A stretch of 64,000 nucleotides of DNA, taken from Burkholderia cepacia ATCC 25416. Its GTDB lineage: Bacteria > Pseudomonadota > Gammaproteobacteria > Burkholderiales > Burkholderiaceae. The notes under the pieces were generated by a model that had not been told where the DNA came from, did no database searches, and was given only the letters and a program-made list of their open reading frames with translations. The DNA lies in contig NZ_CP012981.1 of the NCBI RefSeq assembly GCF_001411495.1, positions 124,001 through 188,000 of the forward strand, given 5' to 3'. This document shows, in pieces, positions 37,035 through 47,214 of the stretch (the first letter of the stretch is position 1; the number at the start of each line of letters is the position of its first letter). Position numbers and translations under genes: made by a program.

Positions 37035-38255
37035 ATGTTCTGGGAAAAGAAGCTGGCACAGTGGGCGGACGAAGTACGGGCGAAAGCGAACATACCGGCG
37101 CGCCTCGTGCTGTGGAACGGCGACCAACTCGATTTCGGCACCTTCAGCGCGCCGCAGGTCACGCTGAAGGTGAACAGCGCGTCGGCGCTGCCGCTCTTGC
37201 TCGAACCGAGCCTCGACAATCTCGGCGAGGCCTACGTGAAGGGCAAGATCGACATCGAAGGCAAGCTGTCGGACATCATCAACATCGGCTACTCGCTCGC
37301 GCGCAGCACGGTGACGAGCGCGAGCAAGCTCGCGCGCGTGAAGCGCTACTTCAATCACACGAAGAGCACCGACAAGAAGGCGATCCAGTATCACTACGAC
37401 GTCTCGAACGAGTTCTACAAGCTGTGGCTCGACGAGAACATGGTGTACTCGTGCGCCTACTTCGAGAACGGCGACGAGGATCTCGCCACCGCGCAGATCA
37501 AGAAGATCGACCACATCCTGACGAAGATCCAGCTCGAGCCCGGCCAGCGCCTGCTCGACATCGGCTGCGGCTGGGGTGCGCTCGTGCTGCGCGCCGCGCA
37601 GAAGTTCGGCGCGCAGTGCCTCGGCGTCACGCTGTCGCAGAACCAGTTCGACCTCGCGACCGCGCGCGTGAAGGCGGCCGGGCTGGAGGACAGGATCGAG
37701 ATCCGGCTGCAGGACTACCGCGAGATCGACGGCCAGTTCGACCGCATCACGAGTGTCGGGATGTTCGAGCACGTCGGGCGCAAGAACCTGCCGCTCTATT
37801 TCACGCGGATTCATGACCTGCTCGTCGACGACGGCATCGCGATGAACCACGGGATCACGTCAACCGACGCGGAAAGCGGCGAAACCGCGCTCGGCGGCGG
37901 CGAGTTCATCGACCGCTACGTGTTCCCGGACGGCGAGCTGCCGCACATCAGCCTCGCGCTGGAGGCCGCGCAGCGCGGCGGACTGGAAGCGATTGACGTC
38001 GAAAGCCTGCGACGGCACTATGCGCGCACGCTCGACATCTGGACCGAAAACTTCGAAGCGAAGGCAGAAGCGGCGCGACAACTCGTCGACGACGAAAAAT
38101 TCCGCATCTGGCGCGTGTATCTCGCCGGCTGCGCGTATGCGTTCGAGCACGACGACGTGTCGATCTTCCAGATCGTGTGCCGCAAGGCCGGACGCAGCGC
38201 GAAAACGCTGCCGTGGTCGCGGCGCTATATGTACGAACACGCGCTGCCGCGCTAG
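37035..38255 (+). CDS. cfa: Cyclopropane-fatty-acyl-phospholipid synthase
   Basis: Methylates unsaturated phospholipid acyl chains with SAM, at the inner membrane. 406 residues. The N-terminal lipid-binding part is followed by KAIQYHYDVSNEFYKLWLD, the SAM motif LLDIGCGWGALVLRAA, VTLSQNQ, and MFEHVGRKN with the catalytic region. GGAGAAT precedes the ATG. Paralogues are usual in Burkholderia, so this may not be the only copy. Confidence 0.94.
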   Translation: MFWEKKLAQWADEVRAKANIPARLVLWNGDQLDFGTFSAPQVTLKVNSASALPLLLEPSLDNLGEAYVKGKIDIEGKLSDIINIGYSLARSTVTSASKLARVKRYFNHTKSTDKKAIQYHYDVSNEFYKLWLDENMVYSCAYFENGDEDLATAQIKKIDHILTKIQLEPGQRLLDIGCGWGALVLRAAQKFGAQCLGVTLSQNQFDLATARVKAAGLEDRIEIRLQDYREIDGQFDRITSVGMFEHVGRKNLPLYFTRIHDLLVDDGIAMNHGITSTDAESGETALGGGEFIDRYVFPDGELPHISLALEAAQRGGLEAIDVESLRRHYARTLDIWTENFEAKAEAARQLVDDEKFRIWRVYLAGCAYAFEHDDVSIFQIVCRKAGRSAKTLPWSRRYMYEHALPR

Positions 38256-38278
38256 GCGGCGCTTCACGCTGGGCATGC

Positions 38279-39572
38279 ATGGGTGACGGCAGGACGCGGC
38301 GCAAGGGGCCGCCGGAACGACAGCAGCACGACGACGCGCACGCGCCGCACGCCGACGGGCAATTCGACCTGTTCGGCGTGCCGGCCGACGCTGCACGCGC
38401 GTCGCCCGAGGACGACGGCCCGCCTGCCCGCACCGACGAACACGTGAATCCGGACGCGCGTGACGACGCGCAGCCGGCACCGCGCTCCCGCTCCCGTTCT
38501 TCCGACGAAACACCGCCTGCCGCTTCCGGCATGCTGTGGGACGAACCGTCCCCGCCAGCCGCGCCGCCGAAGAAAGGCCGGCGCCGACGCGGCGTGCTGC
38601 CCGCGCCGATCGCCCCCGAGGTGGCCGACGCGGCGGCCGGCCTGCCGCCGAACGTTCGGCTCGGCACGTCGTCGTGGTACTTCCCCGGCTGGGACGGCAT
38701 CGTCTACGACGGCGATTTCGCGCAGACCAAGCTGTCGCGCGAAGGGCTCGAAGCGTACGGCGCACATCCGCTGCTGAAGAGCGTGAGCCTCGACCGGTCG
38801 TTCTACGGCCCGCTGTCGGTCGCCGATTACCTGCGCTACGCGCAGCAGGTGCCCGACGATTTCCGCTTCGTCGTGAAGGCGCCGGCCTCCGTGACCGACG
38901 CGGTCATCCGCGGCCGGCGCGGCGAGCCGTCGGGGCCGAACCCGACCTTCCTCGACGCGCAGCTCGCCACCCGCGAGTTCGTGCAGCCGTGCCTCGAAGG
39001 GCTCGGCCGGAAAGCCGGCGTGCTCGTGTTCCAGTTCTCGCCGCTGCCCGACCAGCTGCTCGCGCAGCCGGCCGCGCTGATCGACCGGCTCGCCGCGTTC
39101 TTCGCGGCGCTGCCGCCGCTGCCGCCCGCCGGACGCCGACGGCACCCGCTATGCGATCGAGATTCGCGACGCGAGCCTGCTCACGCCGCGTTTCATCCGC
39201 GCGCTCGCCGCGCTCGGTGTGCGCTACTGCGTCGGCCTGCACGCGCGGATGCCCGACGCGCTGCGCCAGGCGGCCGCGCTCGCCCTGCTCGACGGCGACG
39301 CGCCGGGCCCGCTGATCGTGCGCTGGAGCCTGCACAGCGGCTTCAAGTACGAACAGGCGAAAGCGAAATACGAGCCGTTCGACAAGCTCGTCGACGAGGA
39401 TCCGGCCACGCGCTCGGCGCTCGCCGAACTGGCCGCGCGCTATGCGCTGGCCGGGCAGCCGGTGATCATCACGATCAACAACAAGGCGGAAGGCTCCGCG
39501 CCGCTGTCGTGCATCGCGCTCGCGCGCGAGATCGCCGCCGCGTGCGCGCAGTGGCGCAACGAGGCGGCCTGA
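38279..39572 (+). pseudogene. DUF72 family gene, interrupted by a frameshift
   Basis: The first frame (ATG 38279) encodes an acidic, Pro-rich extension of about 120 residues and then the DUF72 barrel (VRLGTSSWYFPGWDGIVYDG, DRSFYGPLSVADYLRYAQQ, FRFVVKAP). Near 39131 this frame stops making sense, while the family sequence continues in the +1-shifted frame: DGTRYAIEIRDASLLTP, then VRYCVGLHARMPDAL and FKYEQAKAKYEPFDKLVDED to the stop at 39572. Repair needs one base fewer or two more. It is either a real inactivation or a sequencing error in a GC-rich run. DUF72 function is unknown (TIM-barrel fold). Confidence 0.85.
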
Positions 39573-39606
39573 CGCCCATTTGCGCCGGCTCCCGCCGTTC
39601 CGGCGC

Positions 39607-40167
39607 TTACGCGCCGCGCAGCGACTTCAGCCGGTGCGAGAACTTCTGCCGGAATTTCGCGAGCTTCGGCCCGATCACGACCGAGCAATAGCCCTGCCCC
39701 GGGTTACGCGCGTAATAGTTCTGGTGATAATCCTCGGCCGGCCAGTAGTTGCCGTCGAGCGGCACGACCTGCGTGACGATCGGCTGCCCGAACACCTGCT
39801 CGCGCTCCAGCTCGCGGATCACGTCGAGCGCCGTGTCGCGTTGCGCGTCCGAATGCGTGAACACGACCGAACGGTACTGCGTGCCGACGTCGTTGCCCTG
39901 CCGGTTCAACTGGGTCGGATCGTGCGTCGCGAAGAAGATCTCGAGGATCTCGCGATAGCCGATGCGCGCCGGATCGAACGTCACGTTGACGACTTCCGCG
40001 TGGCCCGTGTCGCCTTCGCAGATGTCGCGATAGCCGGGATTGCGCGTATGGCCGCCCGCGTAGCCCGACCGGACGGCCGTCACGCCGTCGACGTCGAGAA
40101 ACACCGCCTCCGTGCACCAGAAACACCCGCCTCCCAATGTCGCGGTTTCAAGCATCTCGTTCACCAT
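39607..40167 (-). CDS. msrA: Peptide-methionine (S)-S-oxide reductase
   Basis: Repairs oxidised methionine (S-sulfoxide) in proteins with thioredoxin as reductant. 186 residues from the ATG at 40167 (alternative 40155). Active site LGGGCFWCTEAVF (about 11-23), then VRSGYAGG, YRDICEGDTGHAEVV and THDPTQLNRQGNDVGTQYRS. The C-terminal region carries GQGYCSVVIGPKLAKFR with a possible resolving Cys. It is convergent with the DUF72 pseudogene, 34 bases apart. Confidence 0.95.
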   Translation of the reverse strand: MVNEMLETATLGGGCFWCTEAVFLDVDGVTAVRSGYAGGHTRNPGYRDICEGDTGHAEVVNVTFDPARIGYREILEIFFATHDPTQLNRQGNDVGTQYRSVVFTHSDAQRDTALDVIRELEREQVFGQPIVTQVVPLDGNYWPAEDYHQNYYARNPGQGYCSVVIGPKLAKFRQKFSHRLKSLRGA

Positions 40168-40750
40168 GAAATCAGTCCTTCGTTGATGTCGGCAGCCGGC
40201 ACGCATGCGCCGGCGCCACCGTTCCGTCTCGCCGCTGCCCACCCGGGGGCGGGTCGCAACGGCACTGCGGCAAGTATCTCACTCGCGCGCGAACCTGACA
40301 GGTTGCACAGGTACCGCGCACGACCGGCCGCCCGCTTTCTCGTCTACACTTAGGCACGCGCGAGCGCGGCGGCAAACCCGCTGCCTCGCGCAAAGCGCCC
40401 GATGCGTGCCCGCCCCTGATGCAAACATCATCTGCCGGAACATCGATATGCATGCCTTAACAGACATCACCTGCATCACTCGCCCGGCCGTCGCCGCATC
40501 GCGGGCTGCCGCTTCGACCGTGCCCCCCCCTTGCCGTACGTCCGTCTCGCCCCGCGTGCGGCGATCCGGAACACCGCCTTTCTCCGCTTTCACGATCTGA
40601 TGCACGGCGCGCCGCACGTGTCGCCGACGCGTGCACCCGCCTGCCGATCGCGCCTGCCGGCGCCACGCGCGCCGCGCGGCAACCCCGACCCGCACGCCCG
40701 CAACGAACGGCCGTGCGTCAACGATCCGAACCCATCGAGAGGGCATCACC
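40168..40750. other. 583-base gap between msrA and the SBP56 gene
   Basis: No protein gene I would defend; the open frames here are short and lack codon bias or family motifs. The region must hold the divergent promoters of msrA and the selenium-binding-protein gene. Base composition is less GC-rich near 40330-40480, with a small inverted repeat TGATG-CAAA-CATCA near 40415-40430, but no promoter pair with acceptable spacing was found. Confidence 0.5.
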
Positions 40751-42157
40751 ATGAGCATGCGACCTGACCCGACGTTTCACGCTTCGCCCGAGCTTGCGAT
40801 GCAGGCGCCGGCGGAAGAGTTTGCCTATACGTTGTTGCTGAGCCCCGATTTTTCCAGACCCGACGCGCTCGCCGTGATCGACGTGAAGCCCGGCTCGCCG
40901 ACCTACGGAAAAATCGTGCATACGGTGACGATGCCCAACACCGGCGACGAGTTTCACCACTTCGGCTGGAATGCCTGTTCGTCGTCGCTGTCGCCGCTGA
41001 CCGGCCATGCGTTCCTCGAACGCCGCTTCCTGATCATCCCCGGCCTGCGCTCGTCGCGCATCTACGTGATCGACACGAAGCCGCATCCGACGCAGGCGCG
41101 CATCCACAAGATCGTCGAGCCCGACGAGATCTTCTCGAAAACCGGCTATTCGCGGCCGCACACCGTTCACTGCGGCCCCGAAGGCATCTATGTGAGCACG
41201 CTTGGCGGCGCGGGCAAGGACGGCACCGACGGCGCGCCCGGCATCTTCATCATGGATTGCGAAACCTTCGACGTGCTCGGCCGCTGGGAGATCGACCGCG
41301 GCCCGCAGGACAAGCACTACGACTTCTGGTGGAACCTGCCGCGCGACTACATGGTGTCGAGCGAATGGGCGCTGCCGCCGCAATTCGAGAACGGCATCGT
41401 GCCCGAGGACCTGCTCGCGAACAAATACGGGCACCGGCTGCATTTCTGGGACCTGCGCGCGCGGCGCAACGTGCAGACGATCGATCTCGGCGCGCAGCAC
41501 CAGATGGCGCTCGAAGTGCGGCCCGCGCACGACCCGGTGCGCGAATACGGGTTCGTCGGCGTCGTGGTCGACACGACGAATCTCGAAGGCTCGATCTGGA
41601 CCTGGTGGCGCGAAGGCGGCAAGTTCCATGTGAAGAAGACCGCGACCATCCCGGCCGAGCCGGCCGCGGCCGACGAACTGCCGCCGCTGCTGAAATCGTT
41701 CGGCGCGGTGCCGCCGCTCGTGACCGACATCGACCTGTCGCTCGACGACCGCTTCCTCTACGTGTCGTGCTGGGGCACCGGCGAGATGCGCCAGTACGAC
41801 GTATCGGACCCGCACAACCCGGTGCTCGCGGGATCGGTCCGCATCGGCGGCATCGCGCGCCGTGCGCCGCATTCGAACGGACGCGCATTCGCGGGCGGCC
41901 CGCAGATGGTCGAGATCAGCCGCGACGGCCGGCGCGTGTACTGGACCAATTCGCTCTATTCGACGTGGGACGACCAGTTTTATCCGGATGGCGTGCCGGC
42001 CGCGCAGGTGCTCGCGCATGCGGGGCCGGAAGGCGGGCTGACGCTCGCCGACGATTACTGGGTCGAGTTCCCCGAAGGCTATCGCGCGCACCAGATCCGG
42101 CTCGAAGGCGGCGACTGCTCGACCGACTCGTTCTGCTATCCGTCGGTCAAGCGTTGA
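40751..42157 (+). CDS. Selenium-binding protein SBP56 / methanethiol oxidase family
   Basis: A 468-residue beta-propeller protein of the SBP56 family. Bacterial members (MtoX) and human SELENBP1 oxidise methanethiol to formaldehyde, H2S and peroxide, using copper. Conserved blocks: GDEFHHFGWNACSS, RPHTVHCGPEGIYVSTLGG, KHYDFWWNLPRDYMVSSEW, LVTDIDLSLDDRFLYVSCWG and GGPQMVEISRDG, with many conserved His. No signal peptide is evident, unlike the periplasmic MtoX of some methylotrophs, so a cytosolic place is likely. Its stop overlaps the start of the membrane-protein gene. Confidence 0.9.
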   Translation: MSMRPDPTFHASPELAMQAPAEEFAYTLLLSPDFSRPDALAVIDVKPGSPTYGKIVHTVTMPNTGDEFHHFGWNACSSSLSPLTGHAFLERRFLIIPGLRSSRIYVIDTKPHPTQARIHKIVEPDEIFSKTGYSRPHTVHCGPEGIYVSTLGGAGKDGTDGAPGIFIMDCETFDVLGRWEIDRGPQDKHYDFWWNLPRDYMVSSEWALPPQFENGIVPEDLLANKYGHRLHFWDLRARRNVQTIDLGAQHQMALEVRPAHDPVREYGFVGVVVDTTNLEGSIWTWWREGGKFHVKKTATIPAEPAAADELPPLLKSFGAVPPLVTDIDLSLDDRFLYVSCWGTGEMRQYDVSDPHNPVLAGSVRIGGIARRAPHSNGRAFAGGPQMVEISRDGRRVYWTNSLYSTWDDQFYPDGVPAAQVLAHAGPEGGLTLADDYWVEFPEGYRAHQIRLEGGDCSTDSFCYPSVKR

Positions 42158-42819
42158 ACGCCGGCCTTCACGCCCAGTTCGCGCTGTGGGCGGCCGTGCT
42201 CGCGAGCGGGGTGTATCACGGGCTCAACCCCGCGATGGGCTGGCCGCTCGCGGTGTCGAACGCGCTGATGACGCGCCGCGGCGGTGCACTCGTCGCGGCG
42301 CTCGGCTATCTCGCGCTCGGCCATGCGCTCGCGGTCTTCGCGGTGATGCTGCCGTTCGGGCTGCTCGCCGCGCTGCTTGCCTGGCAATCGGCGATCCGGA
42401 TCGGCGCGAGCGCGCTCGTGATCGGCTTCGGCGCCGTGCTGCTGATCCGGCGCCGGCATCCGCGTGCGCTCGCGCGGATCCCGCCCGCGCGGCTCGGCCT
42501 GTGGTCGTTCGCGGTCGCGATCGCGCATGGCGCGGGGCTGATGCTGGTACCGATCTACCTCGGGCTCTGCGGGCTCGACCGGGACGCCGGCCACCGGGCG
42601 GCGGCCACGCTCGTCGATGCGCATCTCGGGATGGCGCTCGTCGTCGCGGCCGTGCATGCAATCGCGATGATCGGCGCCGGCGGCGGGCTCGCGTGGCTCG
42701 TGTACCGCTATCTCGGGCTGAAGTTCGTGTCGCGGAGCTGGTTCAATCTCGATGCGGTGTGGGCGTCGAGCCTGATCGTGACGGGCGCGCTGTCGCTCGG
42801 ACTGGCGGCGGCGCGATAG
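42154..42819 (+). CDS. Membrane protein overlapping the SBP56 gene, possible metal transporter
   Basis: A 221-residue polytopic inner-membrane protein with about six hydrophobic segments. The likely start is TTG 42154, overlapping the TGA of the SBP56 gene, so translation is coupled. Histidine-containing motifs lie in membrane segments: SGVYHGLNPAMGWPLA in the first and AIAHGAGLMLVPIYL in the fourth. They faintly recall the His-rich signatures of NicO/UreH-type metal permeases, but the match is weak and no family is certain. The pairing with a copper-dependent oxidase family makes metal supply a reasonable but untested idea. Confidence 0.7.
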   Translation: MNAGLHAQFALWAAVLASGVYHGLNPAMGWPLAVSNALMTRRGGALVAALGYLALGHALAVFAVMLPFGLLAALLAWQSAIRIGASALVIGFGAVLLIRRRHPRALARIPPARLGLWSFAVAIAHGAGLMLVPIYLGLCGLDRDAGHRAAATLVDAHLGMALVVAAVHAIAMIGAGGGLAWLVYRYLGLKFVSRSWFNLDAVWASSLIVTGALSLGLAAAR

Positions 42820-43124
42820 ATGGCGCGGGGATCGGCGGTTGGGAGATGCAACTGCGCAGGACCGTGCGGCGGCCCCGTTCGAAAAACGCGACAGAACGGC
42901 GTTGCCGGCCGCGCGCGATTGCCCGTCCTGCCGCGCGCCGCAGTGTTCGCTACGTCACCCTGCCCCCTCGATGCGCCGCCTGGCCGGGCCCGGCGGCCCC
43001 GATTCCGCTAAAATCGGGCCATGCGCACCCCTTCCCCATCGACCGCCTTGTCGCCTTTCGTCCGCCGTGCCCGCCCCGCTCGCGTCGCGCCGCGCCCGCC
43101 CGTCTCGTTCCGGATGGCTGCCCG
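42820..43124 (+). other. 305-base gap before the flavin reductase gene
   Basis: No gene seen. A 7-bp inverted repeat (42998-43004 with 43012-43018) surrounds a TAAAAT (43009-43014) that could be a -10, so it may be an operator over the flavin reductase promoter; no good -35 was found. Confidence 0.45.
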
Positions 43125-43634
43125 ATGAGCCAGGCCAATCCCCCGGATTTCGACTCGGCCGCTTTCCGGCAAGCGCTCGGCCAGTTCGCAACGGGCGTGA
43201 CGGTGATCACGACGCGCGCGCCGTCCGGACAGCTGATCGGCATCACCGCCAGCTCGTTCAACTCGGTATCGCTCGATCCGCCGCTCGTGCTGTGGAGCCT
43301 CGCGCACAAATCGGCGTCGACGCCCGTGTTCCGCGGCAACAGCCACTATGTGGTGAACGTACTTGCGGCCTCGCAGCTCGACCTGTGCAAGCGCTTCTCG
43401 ACCTACAAGGGCGACCGCTTCGAAGGAATCGCGCATGCGGCCGGCAACTCCGGGATGCCCGTGCTCGACGGCGCGCTCGCATGGTTCGAATGCCACAACC
43501 GCAGCCGCTATGACGAAGGCGACCACGTGATCTTCGTCGGCGAGGTCGAACGCTGCGGCGTGCGCGCCGCATCGGACACGACACCGCCGCTCGTATTCCA
43601 CGGCGGCGGCTTCCACGGCCTTACACCGCTTTGA
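43125..43634 (+). CDS. Flavin reductase family protein
   Basis: A 169-residue FMN-binding split-barrel protein of the HpaC-like flavin reductase group, which supplies reduced flavin to two-component monooxygenases. Typical blocks are FRQALGQFATGVTVITTRAP at the start, ITASSFNSVSLDPPLVLWSL, FRGNSHYVVNVLA, and the C-terminal HVIFVGEVE and [12 protein letters not shown]. No monooxygenase gene is next to it. Its 3' end overlaps the convergent kynR by 14 bases. Confidence 0.9.
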   Translation: MSQANPPDFDSAAFRQALGQFATGVTVITTRAPSGQLIGITASSFNSVSLDPPLVLWSLAHKSASTPVFRGNSHYVVNVLAASQLDLCKRFSTYKGDRFEGIAHAAGNSGMPVLDGALAWFECHNRSRYDEGDHVIFVGEVERCGVRAASDTTPPLVFHGGGFHGLTPL

Positions 43635-44121
43635 TCGCTCCCGTGCGCGCCAGCCCGACCGGCGCGCCGGCTTCGTCCTTCAGCGTCTGCAGCACGATGT
43701 TCGAACGGATGTCCATGACGCCCGGCGCCTTGTAGAGCCGGTTCAGCACGAAATCCGAGTAGTGCTTGAGGTTGTGCGCGAGCACGCGCAGCAGATAGTG
43801 ACTCTCGCCCGTCACGACGAACGCGCCGACCACCTCCGGCCATTCGCGCAACGCTTCCGCGAAGCGCTCGTGCCATTGATTTTCTTCGTTGCGCATCGAT
43901 ACCTGCACGAACGCCTCGAGCTCGAAGCCGAGCTTCTCGCGGCTCAGGCACGCGCGATAGTGCTCGATCACACCCTGCTCCTCGAGCAGGCGCATGCGGC
44001 GCAGGCAGGCGGATGGCGAAAGCGAAATGCGTTCCGCCAGGTCGAGATTGCTGATTCTGCCCTCTTCCTGCAGTACCGCCAGAATCCGGCAGTCGGTGGC
44101 ATCGAGCGTGATCGCGTGCAT
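43621..44121 (-). CDS. kynR: Lrp/AsnC-family regulator of the kynurenine operon
   Basis: A 166-residue Lrp-type regulator. HTH (about 5-60: [38 protein letters not shown]) and the RAM effector-binding domain (about 70-150, [17 protein letters not shown]). Position and divergence from kynB match KynR of Pseudomonas and Burkholderia, an activator of the kyn operon that responds to kynurenine. Its 3' end overlaps the flavin reductase gene by 14 bases. Confidence 0.9.
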   Translation of the reverse strand: MHAITLDATDCRILAVLQEEGRISNLDLAERISLSPSACLRRMRLLEEQGVIEHYRACLSREKLGFELEAFVQVSMRNEENQWHERFAEALREWPEVVGAFVVTGESHYLLRVLAHNLKHYSDFVLNRLYKAPGVMDIRSNIVLQTLKDEAGAPVGLARTGAIKAV

Positions 44122-44186
44122 TTTTGGTCCCCGTTTTCCCTCTGAGTCGAATTATCTGCCAATCCGGCGGTTTGTCCATGTTTATT

Positions 44187-44205
44187 TCGCAAGCACTTTC
44201 TGCGA
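44187..44205. promoter_or_regulatory. Candidate KynR operator
   Basis: An inverted repeat TCGCA-N9-TGCGA in the 130-base space between the divergent kynR and kynB starts, the spacing expected for an Lrp-type dimer site. Assignment is by position only. Confidence 0.45.
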
Positions 44206-44251
44206 GCGTCCACCTATCATTCGAAGCATCGACTCACCGAATCGTCATGCC

Positions 44252-44893
44252 ATGGACACCCTCTGGGACATCTCGCCGCCTGTCAGCCCCGCCACCCCCG
44301 TGTGGCCGGGCGATACGCCGGTTTCCGTCGAACGCGTGTGGCGGATGGAGGCCGGCTCGCCGGTCAACGTCGCACGCCTGACGCTGTCGCCGCACACGGG
44401 CGCGCACTGCGACGCGCCGCTGCATTACGACGCCGACGGCGCGCCGATCGGCGCCGTGCCGCTCGACACCTATCTCGGCCCGTGCCGCGTGATCCATTGC
44501 ATCGGCGCATCGCCGGTCGTGCAGCCGGCCGATGTCGCGGCCGCGCTCGACGGCGTGCCGCCGCGCGTGCTGCTGCGCACGTATGCACGTGCCAGCGTCG
44601 AACGGTGGGACAGCGACTTCTGCGCGGTCGCGCCCGAGACCGTCGACCTGCTCGCCGCGCACGGCGTGAAGCTGATCGGCATCGATACGCCGTCGCTCGA
44701 CCCGCAGGAATCGAAGACGATGGATGCGCATCACCGCGTGCGCGCGCACCGGATGGCGATCCTCGAAGGCATCGTGCTCGACGACGTGCCGCCCGGCGAC
44801 TACGAACTGATCGCACTGCCGCTGAAATTCGCGACGCTCGACGCGAGCCCCGTGCGCGCGGTGCTGCGCGCGCTGTCCGCGCGTGCCTCCTGA
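44252..44893 (+). CDS. kynB: Kynurenine formamidase (arylformamidase)
   Basis: Hydrolyses N-formylkynurenine to kynurenine in tryptophan breakdown. 213 residues, metal-dependent cyclase-like fold. Start [21 protein letters not shown], and the zinc-binding [16 protein letters not shown] (about 48-63). [18 protein letters not shown] and the C-terminal [20 protein letters not shown] are family signatures. It is the first gene of the operon; kynU follows after 24 bases. The substrate is made by kynA at the other end of the operon. Confidence 0.96.
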   Translation: MDTLWDISPPVSPATPVWPGDTPVSVERVWRMEAGSPVNVARLTLSPHTGAHCDAPLHYDADGAPIGAVPLDTYLGPCRVIHCIGASPVVQPADVAAALDGVPPRVLLRTYARASVERWDSDFCAVAPETVDLLAAHGVKLIGIDTPSLDPQESKTMDAHHRVRAHRMAILEGIVLDDVPPGDYELIALPLKFATLDASPVRAVLRALSARAS

Positions 44894-44917
44894 TTACCCC
44901 GACTGACGACTCAAATC

Positions 44918-46171
44918 ATGATCAAGACCCGTGAAGACGCACTCGCGCTCGACCGCGACGATCCGCTCGCCCCGCTGCGCGACCAGTTCTCCCTGCCCGA
45001 CGGCGTGATCTATCTCGACGGCAACTCGCTCGGCGCGCAGCCGCGCGCATCGGCCGCCCGCGCGCAGCAGGTGATCGGCGCCGAATGGGGCGAAGGCCTG
45101 ATCCGCAGCTGGAACACGGCCGGCTGGTTCGCGTTGCCGCGCCGTCTCGGCGACAAGCTCGCGACGCTGATCGGCGGCGCACCGGGCGAAACGGTCGTCA
45201 CCGACACCATCTCGATCAACCTGTTCAAGCTGCTGTCGGCGATGCTGCGCCACCAGGCCGAGCGCGCGCCCGAGCGCCGCGTGATCGTGTCGGAGCGCTC
45301 GAACTTCCCGACCGACCTGTATATCGCGCAGGGGCTGATCGAGCAGCTCGGCGGCAACTATGAACTGCGCCTGATCAACGATCCGGCCGACCTGCCGGCC
45401 GCGCTCGGCGCGGACACGGCCGTCGCGATGATCACGCACGTGAATTACCGCACCGGCTACATGCACGACATGCCGGCCGTCACGCAGCTCGTGCACGACG
45501 CGGGCGCGCTGATGCTGTGGGACCTCGCGCACTCGGCCGGCGCGGTGCCGGTCGACCTGAACGGCGCGCGCGCCGACGGCGCGGTCGGCTGCACGTACAA
45601 GTACCTGAACGGCGGCCCGGGTTCGCCCGCATTCGTGTGGGTGCCGCAGCGTCATCACGCACACTTCTCGCAGCCGCTGTCCGGCTGGTGGGGCCACCGC
45701 GCACCGTTCGCGATGCAGCCGGGCTTCGCGCCCGATCCGGGCATCGCGCGCTTCCTGTGCGGCACGCAGCCGATCGTGTCGATGTCGATGGTCGAATGCG
45801 GGCTCGACGTGTTCCTGCAAACCGACATGCAGGCGATCCGCCGCAAATCGCTCGCGCTGACCGATGCCTTCATCGCGCTCGTCGAAGCACGCTGCGCGGG
45901 CCTGTCGCTGAAGCTCGTCACGCCGCGCGCGCATCACCAGCGCGGCTCGCAGGCGAGCTTCGAGCATCCGCACGGCTACGAGGTGATGCAGGCGCTGATC
46001 GCGCGCGGCGTGATCGGCGACTACCGAGAGCCGTACGTGCTGCGCTTCGGCTTCACGCCGCTCTATGTGCGCTTCGTCGACGTGTGGGATGCCGTCGAGA
46101 CGCTGCGCGACATCCTCGCCACCGACGCCTGGAAGGCGCCCGAGTTCGCCGAACGCGGCGCGGTGACCTGA
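44918..46171 (+). CDS. kynU: Kynureninase
   Basis: PLP enzyme that cleaves kynurenine to anthranilate and alanine. 417 residues. [15 protein letters not shown] near the start, [18 protein letters not shown], the PLP lysine in [20 protein letters not shown] (about 225), and [11 protein letters not shown]. Anthranilate feeds catechol breakdown, and in some Pseudomonas PQS-type signals; the downstream fate is not visible here. Second gene of kynBUA. Confidence 0.97.
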   Translation: MIKTREDALALDRDDPLAPLRDQFSLPDGVIYLDGNSLGAQPRASAARAQQVIGAEWGEGLIRSWNTAGWFALPRRLGDKLATLIGGAPGETVVTDTISINLFKLLSAMLRHQAERAPERRVIVSERSNFPTDLYIAQGLIEQLGGNYELRLINDPADLPAALGADTAVAMITHVNYRTGYMHDMPAVTQLVHDAGALMLWDLAHSAGAVPVDLNGARADGAVGCTYKYLNGGPGSPAFVWVPQRHHAHFSQPLSGWWGHRAPFAMQPGFAPDPGIARFLCGTQPIVSMSMVECGLDVFLQTDMQAIRRKSLALTDAFIALVEARCAGLSLKLVTPRAHHQRGSQASFEHPHGYEVMQALIARGVIGDYREPYVLRFGFTPLYVRFVDVWDAVETLRDILATDAWKAPEFAERGAVT

Positions 46172-46245
46172 CCGGCCTTGCCCGGCGCGCACCACGGTCA
46201 CGCGGATTGCGCGCCGCGCCCCGTCATTCAAATCTGGAGATAGTC

Positions 46246-47196
46246 GTGAATTCTGGTCATATGCAGCCGCCCGGCGGCGACGCGCCGGCGGGCTGCCCGT
46301 TCTCGGGCGCACGCGCCGCCCATTCGGCACAAGCGGCACACGAAGCGCCGCACGTGCCGGGCGATGCCTCGGGCGAAGCCGGCTGGCACAACGCACAGCT
46401 CGATTTCTCGAAGTCGATGAGCTACGGCGACTACCTGTCGCTGAATTCGATCCTCGACGCGCAGCACCCGCTGTCGCCCGATCACAACGAGATGCTGTTC
46501 ATCATCCAGCATCAGACGAGCGAGCTGTGGATGAAGCTCGCGCTGTTCGAGCTGCGCGGCGCGCTCGACGCGGTGCGCACCGACGCGCTGCCGCCCGCGT
46601 TCAAGATGCTCGCGCGCGTGTCGCGGATCCTCGAGCAACTGGTGCAGGCGTGGAACGTGCTGTCGACGATGACGCCGTCCGAGTATTCGGCAATGCGGCC
46701 GTATCTCGGGCAGTCGTCGGGCTTCCAGTCGTATCAGTATCGCCAGCTCGAATTCCTGCTCGGCAACAAGAATGTGCAGATGCTGCAGCCTCATGCGCAC
46801 CGGCCCGACATCCTCGAACAGGTGCGCACGACGCTCGAGGCGCCGTCGTTCTACGACGAGGTCGTCCGCCTGCTCGCGCGGCGCGGTTTCCCGATCGCGC
46901 AAGCGCGGCTCGAGCGCGACTGGACGCAGCCGACGCAGCACGACGAAACGGTCGAAGCCGCGTGGCTCGAGGTGTACCGCCACCCGCAGCAGCACTGGGA
47001 GCTCTACGAGATGGCCGAGGAACTGGTCGATCTCGAGGATGCATTCCGCCAGTGGCGCTTCCGCCACGTGACGACCGTCGAACGCATCATCGGCTTCAAG
47101 CAGGGCACGGGCGGCACCAGCGGTGCGCCGTACCTGCGCAAGATGCTCGACGTCGTGCTGTTCCCCGAGCTCTGGCACGTGCGCACCACGCTGTAA
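46246..47196 (+). CDS. kynA: Tryptophan 2,3-dioxygenase
   Basis: Heme dioxygenase that opens the indole ring of L-tryptophan to N-formylkynurenine, the first step of the pathway. 316 residues. The GTG start (46246) is preceded by CTGGAGA; an ATG at 46261 is an alternative. About 50 Ala/His-rich residues precede the conserved core [12 protein letters not shown]. The substrate and heme region is [20 protein letters not shown], then [14 protein letters not shown] and the C-terminal [15 protein letters not shown]. Last gene of kynBUA, 74 bases after kynU. Confidence 0.96.
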   Translation: MNSGHMQPPGGDAPAGCPFSGARAAHSAQAAHEAPHVPGDASGEAGWHNAQLDFSKSMSYGDYLSLNSILDAQHPLSPDHNEMLFIIQHQTSELWMKLALFELRGALDAVRTDALPPAFKMLARVSRILEQLVQAWNVLSTMTPSEYSAMRPYLGQSSGFQSYQYRQLEFLLGNKNVQMLQPHAHRPDILEQVRTTLEAPSFYDEVVRLLARRGFPIAQARLERDWTQPTQHDETVEAAWLEVYRHPQQHWELYEMAEELVDLEDAFRQWRFRHVTTVERIIGFKQGTGGTSGAPYLRKMLDVVLFPELWHVRTTL

Positions 47197-47214
47197 CGCA
47201 CCACTCGCCCGCCG

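Noticed and set aside
40279..40758. 159-codon minus-strand frame in the gap before the SBP56 gene
   Set aside because: Cys/Arg-rich composition, no motif, no ribosome-binding site and poor codon bias; treated as non-coding.
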